The notes under the pieces were generated by a model, which was not told where the DNA came from, did not search any database, and worked only from the letters and a program-made list of their open reading frames with translations. Positions 9,122 to 17,482 of a stretch of 64,000 bases of DNA are shown in pieces; within the stretch, counting starts at the first letter, position 1; each line of letters opens with the position of its first letter. The position numbers and the translations under genes are program-made. The DNA comes from Sulfurimonas sp. HSL3-1 (GTDB lineage Bacteria; Campylobacterota; Campylobacteria; Campylobacterales; Sulfurimonadaceae), in the NCBI RefSeq assembly GCF_039645995.1, contig NZ_CP147920.1, positions 124,001 to 188,000 of the forward strand, given 5' to 3'.

Positions 9122-11218
9122 ATGTATTACCAAACCCCCGACGTGACCAAGTATGTCGATGCCGTCGCCCGCTTCAGGGGCTATATCATCGCCGCTTACC
9201 TTCTGCTTTTCTTTGCGGTCCTGGCCGTTTACCACCCCAGGGTCCTCTCCTCGGATGCGATGTTCTGGCTCAAAGATTCCGCCGAGATGCAGCGGAGCGA
9301 AGCGAACCGATACACCCCCCACCTGCTTTCCAAATTGACGGTCCATGTCGATGCCTTCGACGAAACGACGCGGGAGGCGCTGCACACGCTCAATGATCGG
9401 CTCGGGGCACTCGAGGGGGTGGACGAGGTCTACTCGCTTTTTAGCAAGGAGCAGAGCGCGGTCGGCGGCACACCGGAGATGGTGGGTGTCGTCAGCACCG
9501 GCGACCTGGATACCTACCGTCTGGAAAAACTGGTCAAGGAGCGTTTCAACGCCTACGGGAACGTCGTTGATGCCGATTTCAAAACGTTCCGCTTCTTTAT
9601 CAGTGCGCAAAGCGCCGTCGACCTCGGCGGCCTGGCCATCCCGGGAAGTTACACCTACACCGCGACGAATGAGAGCGTCGATTGGCCGGAGCTGATCCGT
9701 TACGGGGTGGTCCTGCTGCTGACCATATTCATGGTTTTCCGGTTTCTTTTCAGGAACTACATCTCCGCGGTCAGCGCGGTCATCGTCATCACCTTCAGTA
9801 CACTCTTTACCTTTGCACTGATCTACGGGCTGACGGGAATAGCTGCCGTCCATATGACGATGCCCTTCATCACCATCAGTATCGTCCTCGTGGATTTCCT
9901 CTTTTTCTATTACCGCTGGCACGTTTCGCAGTACAAGATCGACAAGCGCAACGCCCTCATCAAGATGCTCAACCGCAGCTCCGCTCCTGCGCTCTGGACT
10001 TCCGTTATTACGGCAATGGGGCTGGGGAGCCTGCTCTTTATCGATTCGGACATCATCCGGCTGCTCTGTCTGGGGGTGATCTTCTCTTCCATCGTCGGGT
10101 ACGTCATCAACCTCACCTTCCTGCCGGCGCTGCTGAGCTATTTTGAGCTGGAGCATACCCATATCCCCTATGCGAAGATGGGCTATTTTTTCGCGTCGAG
10201 CGAGCTGCACTACAACCGGAAGTTCCTCCATCTCTTCCTGGGGGTGACCTTCGGGCTCATGGTGCTGGGCGGGTCGATGATCTACAGCGAAAGCAGCCGC
10301 TTTTTCAATCTCAACGTCGTTAACGACCAGATCCAGCTCAAGATCCCCTATGCCCGCATCGACCTTGAACTGATTCGTTCCATCGACCGTTTTACGGAGG
10401 CGATGGGGGAGAAGTTCGGGGAGGGACTGGGGGAGGTCGTCTCCCTTGCGACAATCGTGCAGAGCCTCAACGATGCCAACTCCCAGACGGACGTGCTCGA
10501 CGACGAGGCGCTGATGCAGGCGCTCTTTTACCTCGATCTCTACGGGATGCAGGGGAGTTATTATGATGCGGATGCTGTCAATATCCGGATCAACCTCTTC
10601 GATGTCGACAAACTGGAACTCATCGACTGGCTGGCGCGCTACAGCGCATTGGACATCTACTTCGTGGACAAGGAGACCCTCCTCGACAGCGCGAAGTTCA
10701 ACAAGACGCTGCTGCTCTCCACGTCGCTCTTTTCGGCCCTGTTGGTCATCGGGCTCATCACGGGGTGGATCTTCCGCTCCGTGGCGATGGTCTTTGTCGG
10801 CTTCATCGTCAATGCCGTACCGATCGCCTGGTTCGGCCTGCTGGTGAGGCTGCTCGATGTGCCGCTGAGCCTGGAGATGCTCATCGCCATGACGATTGCC
10901 GTCGGACTGGCCTCGGACGCGACGATCCACTTCGCGTACAAGTATTTCCGGGCCCGCTATTTCGGCCGGAGCCAGAAGCATGCACTGGAGAAGATGTATT
11001 TCTATTCGGGGATTCCGGTCATTATCGGGTCGGTGGTGCTCATCGCCGTCTTCGTGGCACTCTATCTCTCATCGCTGCAATCGCTGCAGCTTATCGGCCT
11101 CTACAGCGCCGTGCTCGTGTTTATCTCGCTGCTGACGGACTTCTTCGTTCTACCGGTTATGCTGCTTTTTATCGACCGCTTTGACGGAAAGAAAAAGATG
11201 GTGGGGATCACCGACTGA
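9122..11218 (+). CDS. RND-superfamily exporter, MMPL type
   Basis: A 698-residue inner-membrane protein with the RND/MMPL layout: TM1 at about 18-38, a periplasmic loop of roughly 150 residues, TM2-6 at about 195-345, TM7 near 375, a second periplasmic loop, then TM8-12 at about 535-690. It belongs to the group of 'predicted exporters' related to hopanoid transporter HpnN and MmpL proteins; the substrate cannot be inferred, though lipids or hydrophobic compounds are typical. The gene starts 9 bases after the thioredoxin-like gene. There is no membrane-fusion or outer-membrane partner in the window. Confidence 0.85.
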   Translation: MYYQTPDVTKYVDAVARFRGYIIAAYLLLFFAVLAVYHPRVLSSDAMFWLKDSAEMQRSEANRYTPHLLSKLTVHVDAFDETTREALHTLNDRLGALEGVDEVYSLFSKEQSAVGGTPEMVGVVSTGDLDTYRLEKLVKERFNAYGNVVDADFKTFRFFISAQSAVDLGGLAIPGSYTYTATNESVDWPELIRYGVVLLLTIFMVFRFLFRNYISAVSAVIVITFSTLFTFALIYGLTGIAAVHMTMPFITISIVLVDFLFFYYRWHVSQYKIDKRNALIKMLNRSSAPALWTSVITAMGLGSLLFIDSDIIRLLCLGVIFSSIVGYVINLTFLPALLSYFELEHTHIPYAKMGYFFASSELHYNRKFLHLFLGVTFGLMVLGGSMIYSESSRFFNLNVVNDQIQLKIPYARIDLELIRSIDRFTEAMGEKFGEGLGEVVSLATIVQSLNDANSQTDVLDDEALMQALFYLDLYGMQGSYYDADAVNIRINLFDVDKLELIDWLARYSALDIYFVDKETLLDSAKFNKTLLLSTSLFSALLVIGLITGWIFRSVAMVFVGFIVNAVPIAWFGLLVRLLDVPLSLEMLIAMTIAVGLASDATIHFAYKYFRARYFGRSQKHALEKMYFYSGIPVIIGSVVLIAVFVALYLSSLQSLQLIGLYSAVLVFISLLTDFFVLPVMLLFIDRFDGKKKMVGITD

Positions 11219-11231
11219 AAGCGTTCCGCCG

Positions 11232-12143
11232 CTAGAAGGCAATGGAGACGACGAAGCCGTATGGGGTAGGAGAGATGGTGTAAGTTTGCGCCCTTTCTCC
11301 TTGCGCGTTTTTGGTGTAGCTGTAGACGACTTCATGCCCGATCCAGGTCCCGATAATACCGCCGGCTACAAGGTCGCTGACCCAGTGCTGATGTCCTTTG
11401 ATAGCGGATGCAAACAAAACACCGGCACCCAGATAGGGGAGCCAATACGAGTCGTAGACTTCGGCGACGACGCGTGCGACGCTGAAATACATCGTCGTAT
11501 GAAACGAGGGCATGGAGGTCCCGTCCTGCTCCGTGTTAAATGTCGGCGGCCAGTGCCAGTTCCCGAAATCATAGGGGTCGCAGGTATGGTAAATGCTTCT
11601 CGAATCCGTGCAGTTTTTCAGATCGTCCATCGGACGCTGTCTGCCCGTAAGGGTTTTCAGGATGACGTGGCTGATGGCATAAGAGTAAGCCGTGGCCTTT
11701 ATCGCTAACAGCGCAGCAGCTTGCGTACGTTCGTCACCGAAGGCAACCCCTCCAAGATAGGAGAAAGCCATGCCGTACGTCAGCCAGCTGTCGGCACCGC
11801 GCCGCATCAATTTTGTCATACCGCTATTGGGGAAGATCGTGTCCAGGGAGTAGTTGATATTGGACTCGATGTTCTCCTGGTAAAACGTCGTCGTGGGCTT
11901 GTCGACCAGCACGAGCCCGCCGACGATACCCAGAGCCGTCAGCGATTTTTCCGGGTATAAAAAGGGGTCGACCGCAAAGTTGTACAGATCGGAGGGCACG
12001 GCGAAGAGGACTTTCTTGAAGGTTTTGGAGGCGACCCCCATATCAAAATAGGTGCCGTTTTGATACTGATAATCTTGCGCGGCGGCAAATGTGGGAAGGG
12101 TAAAGATAGCGAGTAAAAAGCATTCTCGAAGTTTTTGATACAT
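11232..12143 (-). CDS. PAP2-superfamily membrane phosphatase
   Basis: A 303-residue protein with a signal peptide and the three-part PAP2 acid phosphatase signature: KTLTGRQRP, then SMPSFHT in place of the usual PSGH, then KGHQHWVSDLVAG. It probably dephosphorylates a lipid phosphate or undecaprenyl-PP-like substrate on the outer side of the inner membrane. I start at ATG 12143; the open frame continues to 12281 but only because it runs through a tRNA remnant. The gene is convergent with the RND exporter and abuts the left end of the integrative element. Confidence 0.85.
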   Translation of the reverse strand: MYQKLRECFLLAIFTLPTFAAAQDYQYQNGTYFDMGVASKTFKKVLFAVPSDLYNFAVDPFLYPEKSLTALGIVGGLVLVDKPTTTFYQENIESNINYSLDTIFPNSGMTKLMRRGADSWLTYGMAFSYLGGVAFGDERTQAAALLAIKATAYSYAISHVILKTLTGRQRPMDDLKNCTDSRSIYHTCDPYDFGNWHWPPTFNTEQDGTSMPSFHTTMYFSVARVVAEVYDSYWLPYLGAGVLFASAIKGHQHWVSDLVAGGIIGTWIGHEVVYSYTKNAQGERAQTYTISPTPYGFVVSIAF

Positions 12144-12214
12144 GATCGGACAGCCTGCAGCATTAGGGTGCAACCATTGTAAGAAAATAAGCTTAAGGAA
12201 AAAGCGTTTGAAAA

Positions 12215-12287
12215 TGGTACGGAAGAGACACACCTTTTGGGTACCAGATCCTAAGTCTGGCGTGTCTACCAATTCCACCACGTCCGC
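12215..12287 (-). pseudogene. Truncated tRNA-Leu(UAG) remnant at the left end of the element
   Basis: Bases 12229-12287 are identical to the 5' two-thirds of the intact tRNA-Leu(UAG) at 19353-19438. To the left, the sequence TGGTACGGAAGAGA still resembles the tRNA's CCA/acceptor end (TGGTGCGGACGAGA) but about 12 bases of the T arm are missing and there are substitutions. This is what a displaced original 3' half would look like after decay. Confidence 0.85.
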
Positions 12288-12289
12288 GT
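12229..12289. repeat. attL, left 61-bp direct repeat
   Basis: Identical base for base to 19380-19440. It covers the tRNA 5' end (plus two bases upstream), D arm, anticodon arm and variable region. Crossover probably occurs within it, most likely near the anticodon loop as for many tyrosine integrases. Confidence 0.9.
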
Positions 12290-12316
12290 GGGGGTTTCCG
12301 GGATTGTATGGACATC

Positions 12317-12349
12317 AGGTACACATTCTAAGTACACATAAGGTTCATA
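12317..12349 (+). repeat. Left arm-type repeats (GTACACAT)
   Basis: AGGTACACAT at 12317-12326 and AGTACACAT at 12331-12339, followed by the looser AAGGTTCATA at 12340-12349. The same 9-mer GGTACACAT recurs near the right att site (19182-19190 and 19226-19234). The position between attL and the integrase suggests integrase or excisionase arm-binding sites; this is inference. Confidence 0.55.
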
Positions 12350-12385
12350 AACGGAGTCCAAGAATAATACATTCAAGGATTACCG

Positions 12386-13609
12386 ATGGAAGCCGTAGCT
12401 TACGTTAAGAGAACTTCAAAGGGGCTTTATAAGTATAGAAGACGAACACCACTGGAGCTCCAAGACTTCATACAGTCCAAAGAGATAATCAAGTCATTAG
12501 GTAGAGATTACAAAGAAGCTTCTATGAGAGCCTTAGATATCACCCAGGCAATCTCAGAGGCTATCCAACTTACCAAGCTAAGCTCTATTCCTGGCTCTGT
12601 AGTTTTGTCTTTGCTTGTTGAGAAGCTCAACGTCTCCTCGATAAACACAAGCACCAAAGAAGACCAGAGGAAAATCTCGTATATCTCAAAGCTCTATCTG
12701 AATCAATCCCAGGTAACCACAAAGGAATACGAGGCTCGAGTTTACTACTACACCCAGTTATTGCCAGCAGTTCTATATGTGCTTTTCAAAAGTGCTGACA
12801 TGGATATCAATGAGCTAAATCCAGATAAGCTTGTGAAAATTCGCAAGCTGATTTATCAGCTCCCCAATAAGAATCATGGGGATTATAAACAGATAGAACT
12901 GACTGACCTCCTGAGACGGATTCATAAGAAGAGCATTATGATCCCAGAGGAACACCGTATGAGTGTGGTAACGATAAATATGCACCTCAAGCGAGTTAAG
13001 TCACTCCTCTTCTATGCAAAAGACGAGGGGCTCTACACCGGTAACATCCCGAAGCAATACACATTACAAAAGAAGGGAACTGGCTCAAGCAGAACAGAGC
13101 GTGAATCCTTGTCACCTGAGGAGCGCTTGACGGTTTTTGAAGCGATAGACGATGCTGACCTTCTGTACGTTTACAAAGTGCTGTATTACTCAGGTATGAG
13201 GCGCTCAGAGCTATACAAATGTTCGCTGAAAGAGATTGAAGGCGTATTGTGTTTTGACCTTACTAAATCAGTCGAAGGGCTCAAGACGAAGAGCAGTTAC
13301 AGAGTCATCCCGGTACACCCTGTGCTCATGGGTAGGATTGAGGAGTTTGGCTCTATTGTCTCCAGTATCAAAGAGCAGCGGATGACTAAGGCGTTCACCA
13401 GGGTGCTTAAGAAGACGCTAGCAGAGCCCGACAGGAAATCCCTCTATAGTCTCCGTCATTCATTTGCTACGGACCTTATATCCAATGGTGTACAACCTGA
13501 AATTGTGTCTGAACTCATGGGACACGCTCACAACACTATGACACTCAGTCGATACGTGAAAGGCTATCCTGTAGAAACACTCAAAAAGGCTATAGAGACT
13601 CTGAAGTAG
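12386..13609 (+). CDS. int: Tyrosine-family site-specific integrase
   Basis: A 407-residue phage-type integrase that would catalyse integration into and excision from tRNA-Leu. The N-terminus (VKRTSKGLYKYRRRTPLEL) resembles the DUF6538-type arm-binding region, followed by a SAM-like core-binding domain and a catalytic domain. The catalytic set is visible: R272 in GMRRSEL, R357-H358 in LRHSFAT, H380 in MGHAHN, and the nucleophile Y390 in LSRYVKGY. It starts about 100 bases inside attL and reads into the element. Codon use is AT-rich compared with the host genes. No frameshift is seen, so the enzyme looks functional. Confidence 0.93.
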   Translation: MEAVAYVKRTSKGLYKYRRRTPLELQDFIQSKEIIKSLGRDYKEASMRALDITQAISEAIQLTKLSSIPGSVVLSLLVEKLNVSSINTSTKEDQRKISYISKLYLNQSQVTTKEYEARVYYYTQLLPAVLYVLFKSADMDINELNPDKLVKIRKLIYQLPNKNHGDYKQIELTDLLRRIHKKSIMIPEEHRMSVVTINMHLKRVKSLLFYAKDEGLYTGNIPKQYTLQKKGTGSSRTERESLSPEERLTVFEAIDDADLLYVYKVLYYSGMRRSELYKCSLKEIEGVLCFDLTKSVEGLKTKSSYRVIPVHPVLMGRIEEFGSIVSSIKEQRMTKAFTRVLKKTLAEPDRKSLYSLRHSFATDLISNGVQPEIVSELMGHAHNTMTLSRYVKGYPVETLKKAIETLK

Positions 13610-13625
13610 TACAAACCAGTCTTTT

Positions 13626-13648
13626 CCAGGGATCAAAAAAGGCCCTGG
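13626..13648 (+). terminator. Possible intrinsic terminator after int
   Basis: CCAGGG (13626-13631) and CCCTGG (13643-13648) form a 6-bp stem with an 11-base A-rich loop, 17 bases after the integrase stop. The T-run that follows is weak (GGCTTTT). Confidence 0.4.
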
Positions 13649-13922
13649 AATGGCTTTTAAGTGGAATTGGCAACATGCGTTATTTGTTGACACGACAATT
13701 TTTATTATTTTAAGGTTATATAAAGGAAAAATGTGTATAATCGAGAGGTCCAAGTTTTATTCTTGGCAAAAAATAGATATGGCCTATGGTAGTAACTTTT
13801 CTTTATTTGACGATGAGATTGTTGCATAGTAACTCTTAAACTTTCCTTATAACTACAGAGAAGGTCTTTGAGTATCTAGCCACTATAGGCCTCCTAAATT
13901 CTCTTTTATGGAGGGCTTTAAC
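13649..13922. other. Gene-free AT-rich leader of the small-gene operon
   Basis: No coding frame is convincing here. It contains TGTATAAT (TATAAT at 13736-13741), an extended -10 that could start the operon of small genes, and ends with the GGAGG ribosome site at 13910-13914. A long untranslated leader of about 175 bases would result. Confidence 0.4.
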
Positions 13923-14174
13923 ATGGCCAACAAAAAAACTTCGAAGGCATTGGCTTCGACAGCAGGAAAGGTGATGAGCAATCCAAACTCATCTAAAACT
14001 CAAAGAAGTCTGGCGGCTTCTGCATTGTCTCAAACTGGCAACAATAAGACCACCAGTGAATCGATGGAAACAAAGGCTTCAAAAGTCATGCAAAGTAATA
14101 AGTACAGCAAAGAGACAAAAGGTCTTGCTGCAAGTGTTCTTAGCCAAGCGACGAAAAAGCCGGGGGAACGCTGA
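13923..14174 (+). CDS. Small repeat protein (two ~35-residue repeats), unknown function
   Basis: 83 residues, basic and Ser/Ala/Lys-rich. It is an internal duplication: SKALASTAGKVMSN followed by SLAASALSQTG in the first half matches ETKASKVMQSNKYS followed by GLAASVLSQATKK in the second. Small proteins with this repeat (Lys-Ser-rich linker ending in a SxLA.SALSQ-type helix) are common in proteobacteria, but I know of no assigned function. ATG 13923 is chosen because GGAGG lies 8 bases upstream. It is the first of three closely spaced small genes inside the element; the next begins 1 base after its stop. Confidence 0.7.
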   Translation: MANKKTSKALASTAGKVMSNPNSSKTQRSLAASALSQTGNNKTTSESMETKASKVMQSNKYSKETKGLAASVLSQATKKPGER

Positions 14175-14175
14175 G

Positions 14176-14487
14176 ATGCTTACCTTCGAAGAATTCCGTA
14201 AGTCAAACAAAGACTGTTCTAATGTGTCTTCTATTCAAGACGTGAATGATCAATACGATTACAAAGACACTCATGGTGGTGGTCGTGGTGACAGCACAAA
14301 AGTAAGTTGTGGTCAAGATAAAACAAGTGGTTACAATGAACTGAAAGATAAATTCAATAAGTACTTTTATCAGTATTTAGAGAAATTCGTAGCACGGGCT
14401 ATGTGTAAGTGTTGCAAGGAAACATCAGGCAAATCGTGGCAAGAGTTTTACGACTGCATGAAAAATGAAGGCTATAATAAAGCCTAA
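14176..14487 (+). CDS. Small cysteine-containing protein of the element, unknown function
   Basis: 103 residues, not recognised. The middle is Gly/Asp-rich (THGGGRGDSTK) and the C-terminal half is helical with four cysteines in ARAMCKCCKETSG and FYDCMKNEG, which could bind a metal. It starts 1 base after the stop of the repeat protein and ends 2 bases before the next start, so the three genes form an operon. The longer in-frame start at 14056 would overlap the upstream gene by 120 bases and is rejected. Confidence 0.6.
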   Translation: MLTFEEFRKSNKDCSNVSSIQDVNDQYDYKDTHGGGRGDSTKVSCGQDKTSGYNELKDKFNKYFYQYLEKFVARAMCKCCKETSGKSWQEFYDCMKNEGYNKA

Positions 14488-14489
14488 TT

Positions 14490-14852
14490 ATGAAGGGGTA
14501 TAAGAGTGTTTATGCCCCTCTTCTTACCACCTCTCAAAGTAACTATCCAAATATTACTTCCTTCGAACAATTTGCAAAGTTTTCAAACATACTCCAGGTA
14601 ATTTGCCATGATTCTGGTAAGGAGATCAACATGGAAAATCTATCATCTACATGTGCCAGATCAGAGCAAATCGAGAAGCATGTCAAGAAAGAACGACGGG
14701 GTAAGTTTGCCCTGGAGGATGACCAAAGATATTACTACGAGGGAGAGGCAGTTTCCCTTGTGGGCTCTTACTCGTCCCAGGGAAAACGCATAGCCATCAT
14801 TGAGGATTCAACAGGAGAGACCCAGGAGGTTTACTTCGACCAGTTGAACTAA
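14490..14852 (+). CDS. Hypothetical protein of the element
   Basis: 120 residues, not recognised. The C-terminal half looks like a small beta-barrel (FALEDDQRYYYEGEAVSLVG, then KRIAIIEDSTGETQEVYF), the sort of fold seen in SH3-like domains. An alternative start is ATG 14631 (MENLSSTCARSE), which has AAGGAG upstream and would give a 73-residue protein; the N-terminal 47 residues from 14490 look less regular. I keep the longer form because it continues the tight operon spacing, with low confidence in the start. Confidence 0.5.
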   Translation: MKGYKSVYAPLLTTSQSNYPNITSFEQFAKFSNILQVICHDSGKEINMENLSSTCARSEQIEKHVKKERRGKFALEDDQRYYYEGEAVSLVGSYSSQGKRIAIIEDSTGETQEVYFDQLN

Positions 14853-15096
14853 TTTAAAAGAGCCGAGCACTTCATAATGGGCCCCATTGTGGCGCCTTGG
14901 CAAACACAACGGATAAACGACCTACATTACCCCCCACTCTAGGCGGGACTAACTCACCACCCCTTTTTCTACAAATCTCATTATCCCTTCATTCAGGAGG
15001 GAAGAGACGTACCCCCTTACAATCACACCATGTACCAAACACAGAACATGTAACGAGGTAGGTCTGTTCCCTTCAAAATACACATGAAGGACACCT
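14853..15096. other. Gene-free stretch before the polymerase-like gene
   Basis: 244 bases with a short inverted repeat AATGGGCCCCATT around 14876-14888 and a pair of CATGTA words near 15038-15054. It could hold a replication origin for an element with its own polymerase, but nothing in the sequence proves that. AAGGA at about 15087 serves the next gene. Confidence 0.3.
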
Positions 15097-16425
15097 ATGA
15101 GAAACCCGACAGAAGGACGTGTTCCAGAGACCAACGATGAAGACTATAAGATAGGGAAAAAGTACCTGTCAGAACTCCCTCTCACCTTTGAAGAACTGTT
15201 TGAAGAGGGTGAAAACCCTTACGATAAAAAGCGCTTTTTTAAGCTGCTTCTTTGGGCAGAGTCAGACGAGATCGAGATGCTTGTAGAAGACTTGCTAGAT
15301 GAATACCAGGCTGATTACAAGCCTATTCGTTATCACAGTACATTGCCTTTGTATCGTGACATACTAAAAGTCATCCTGTGCAATGCACTGGCGTACAAGG
15401 GTATGGACATCATCGTAAGTTTACGCTCACCTACATACAGCATTGACAAGCGCTACAACCCTTCTCACATGTCGTACAGAATCACATTAAACCTGCTGGA
15501 GTTTTTGGACCATCAAGGGTATATCAATCTCTACCGGGGAGACCGAGGCAGCACAGGTACTCAAAGACGAAGTATGTTCAATGCTAATAGCTCGCTTTTA
15601 AACATGCTAGACACTTACGGTGTCAAATACAACATGCTGACTACTCACAGCGCGTCAGAAACAGTCGAACTAAAGAAGGCAGATAAGCTGACGGGGTACT
15701 TCGACGAGGATATAACCCTGTGGCGTCGTGAGATGTTGAACAGATATAACGTTTTGCTGAACGTAAGTCGAAGACATATAGCAATCTTAGGTGAGAGCTC
15801 ACGAGAACCGATCTTAATGCGTTGTCGCTTTCATGATAACTTTGGTCGAGGCGGTAGGGTCTATGGTGGCCTTTGGCAAAACACCAAGAAGGCAGACCGT
15901 AAGACGATAACTCTTTATGATCAGGAGACCGTAGAGGTTGACATACAGAACTGCTCCCTTTCAATGGCAATGCACTTAGAAGGCTTTGAGATAGAGGGTG
16001 ACCTTTATGCTATCAGAGACTACCCAAGAGAGCTTGTCAAAATAGCGGTACAGGTCATGTTCAATCTCACTGCTGCCTCAGACAAAGACGGGATCAACAA
16101 AGCTGCAAATAGCCTCGTAAAGGAGACAGGTGAGGACAAAGAGTACCTCAAGCAAATGGTCAGAGATATCCATGTGCATTACCAGTGTATTAGCTCATGG
16201 TTCTTTACAGGGCAAGGGTTACGTTTACAGTTCTACGACTCCCAAGTATGCTTTAGGGTGATAGAGGAGTTTGTGAAAGCTGAGAGAGTTGTACTGACTA
16301 TTCATGACAGCTTTATCGTTGCCCGAGAAGACCAAGGGCTTCTGATGGAGGTTATGCTAGAGAGCTATAGGTATTACCTAGGTAAAGAGCCTGTGTTAAG
16401 AGTTGAGGAAGGGTATCTCTTATAG
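15097..16425 (+). CDS. Compact family-A polymerase-like protein (TV-Pol-like), putative element replicase
   Basis: A 442-residue protein, probably a palm-domain polymerase. Signals in order: FGRGGRVYGGLWQ (249-261), then TVEVDIQNCSLSMAMHL (278-294), which looks like family-A motif A with D282; R311-x3-K315 in RELVKIAVQVMFN, like the R-x3-K of motif B; GQGLRLQFYDSQV (372-384); and TIHDSFIV (401-408), like motif C with H403-D404. There is no exonuclease domain. Proteins of this pattern occur beside integrases in mobile elements and resemble the TV-Pol family related to family-A DNA polymerases and T7-like RNA polymerases; that assignment is from memory and motif reading. It would let the element copy itself independently of host replication. 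It stands alone after a 244-base gap. Confidence 0.65.
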   Translation: MRNPTEGRVPETNDEDYKIGKKYLSELPLTFEELFEEGENPYDKKRFFKLLLWAESDEIEMLVEDLLDEYQADYKPIRYHSTLPLYRDILKVILCNALAYKGMDIIVSLRSPTYSIDKRYNPSHMSYRITLNLLEFLDHQGYINLYRGDRGSTGTQRRSMFNANSSLLNMLDTYGVKYNMLTTHSASETVELKKADKLTGYFDEDITLWRREMLNRYNVLLNVSRRHIAILGESSREPILMRCRFHDNFGRGGRVYGGLWQNTKKADRKTITLYDQETVEVDIQNCSLSMAMHLEGFEIEGDLYAIRDYPRELVKIAVQVMFNLTAASDKDGINKAANSLVKETGEDKEYLKQMVRDIHVHYQCISSWFFTGQGLRLQFYDSQVCFRVIEEFVKAERVVLTIHDSFIVAREDQGLLMEVMLESYRYYLGKEPVLRVEEGYLL

Positions 16426-16471
16426 AGTTACCCGCGTCCTCTTCATTGTGGTAACGCGAAATAAGGTTGAT

Positions 16472-17434
16472 CTAGATGGTTTTGTCGTAAAGCTTTACAA
16501 GCTCTGGATATAAAAATTTCACTATACCCGCTTTTGAAAAGTCACTTAAAAATGGTTTTTTCCAATGAATATCATCTCTTTGGTTTTCAATTAATTTCCT
16601 AATGATAGACTCTAGTTCCATCTGGTGTTCTTTACTGGCACCAGCCAAACTAAAGGCACCAACTATCTCTTGGAGAGAATATCTGCTTTTAGGGTGTTTG
16701 TTGATAAAGAGCAATGCGAATATTGAAGCTGTTTCGGAGAAATTTATTTGTCTTAAATATTGTTGCAGGTCGCTCATAAGTATAGCTTTAGTTTTCTCAT
16801 GCTGCTTTTCGATCTGCTGTATATTCATGTAAATGTAATTTAAGTACGCAAGAATTTTTCCCAGATCTTCTTGCACAGTATCAGAAACTTTGTATATTTC
16901 TAATGTATCTTTGTACTTCCAAAGTGCAGCTAATCCCTGCCTATGAAATGTTGTTGACTGGACTATGTCAAATTCAAATGCATTGATAAGATGACTTAGC
17001 CTATTAAAGTAACGTTCATATGTTGCTAGTATATTACTCCTCTCAAACTCGATCTTTTGCTGTTTCATCTCTTCTTTTTGTGCTTGCATTTCAGACACTT
17101 GGGCCTGTAACGATTCATTTTGTAAACGAATTTCCTCTTGTTGGTTAGTAAGTGCTTCAGTCTGTTTCTCGATGGAAGTGTTCATCTGTTTTATGCTTTC
17201 TTGTTGCTGTAAGAGTCCCCAAAGGACAAAAAGCATAGATATCGCTGTAAAGTGGCCTGCGAGAACGTCACCAATTTGTCCTCGGAATGCCCAAACGTCG
17301 TTATCATTTAATATGTTTGAAGTAGCAAGGCCAAGACTGACATATACTTTAGGGCACCACAGAACGATGATAAGATTTACTCCAAATGCCATCGCTAGAA
17401 GGAGAATAATTAGTTTTACGCTGGAAGATTTCAT
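16472..17434 (-). CDS. Membrane coiled-coil protein resembling putative abortive-infection (putAbiC-type) proteins
   Basis: A 320-residue protein with two N-terminal membrane segments (about 7-27 and 55-75), a coiled coil rich in Q/E (about 75-135) and a helical C-terminal domain. The stretch FRGQIGDVLAGHFTAISMLF followed by a Q/E coiled coil and then ERYFNRLSHLINAF matches the layout of the 'putative phage abortive infection protein' family (GD.xGG second membrane helix, coiled coil, F.xLL domain). It is the only minus-strand gene in the middle of the element, flanked by the polymerase-like gene and endonuclease I, the usual place for cargo. A defence role is inference; the alternative is a generic membrane sensor. 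Confidence 0.5.
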   Translation of the reverse strand: MKSSSVKLIILLLAMAFGVNLIIVLWCPKVYVSLGLATSNILNDNDVWAFRGQIGDVLAGHFTAISMLFVLWGLLQQQESIKQMNTSIEKQTEALTNQQEEIRLQNESLQAQVSEMQAQKEEMKQQKIEFERSNILATYERYFNRLSHLINAFEFDIVQSTTFHRQGLAALWKYKDTLEIYKVSDTVQEDLGKILAYLNYIYMNIQQIEKQHEKTKAILMSDLQQYLRQINFSETASIFALLFINKHPKSRYSLQEIVGAFSLAGASKEHQMELESIIRKLIENQRDDIHWKKPFLSDFSKAGIVKFLYPELVKLYDKTI

Positions 17435-17482
17435 GGGTAGATTATATCGCAGTGGTGTTATTTGATTGGCTATAATTTTTCG

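Noticed and set aside
8539..9396. Alternative plus-strand frame over the thioredoxin-like and RND genes
   Set aside because: It overlaps two genes with signal peptide and membrane patterns and has no motif of its own.
12144..12281. N-terminal extension of the PAP2 phosphatase into the tRNA remnant
   Set aside because: The extra residues are the translation of tRNA sequence; the signal peptide starts at 12143.
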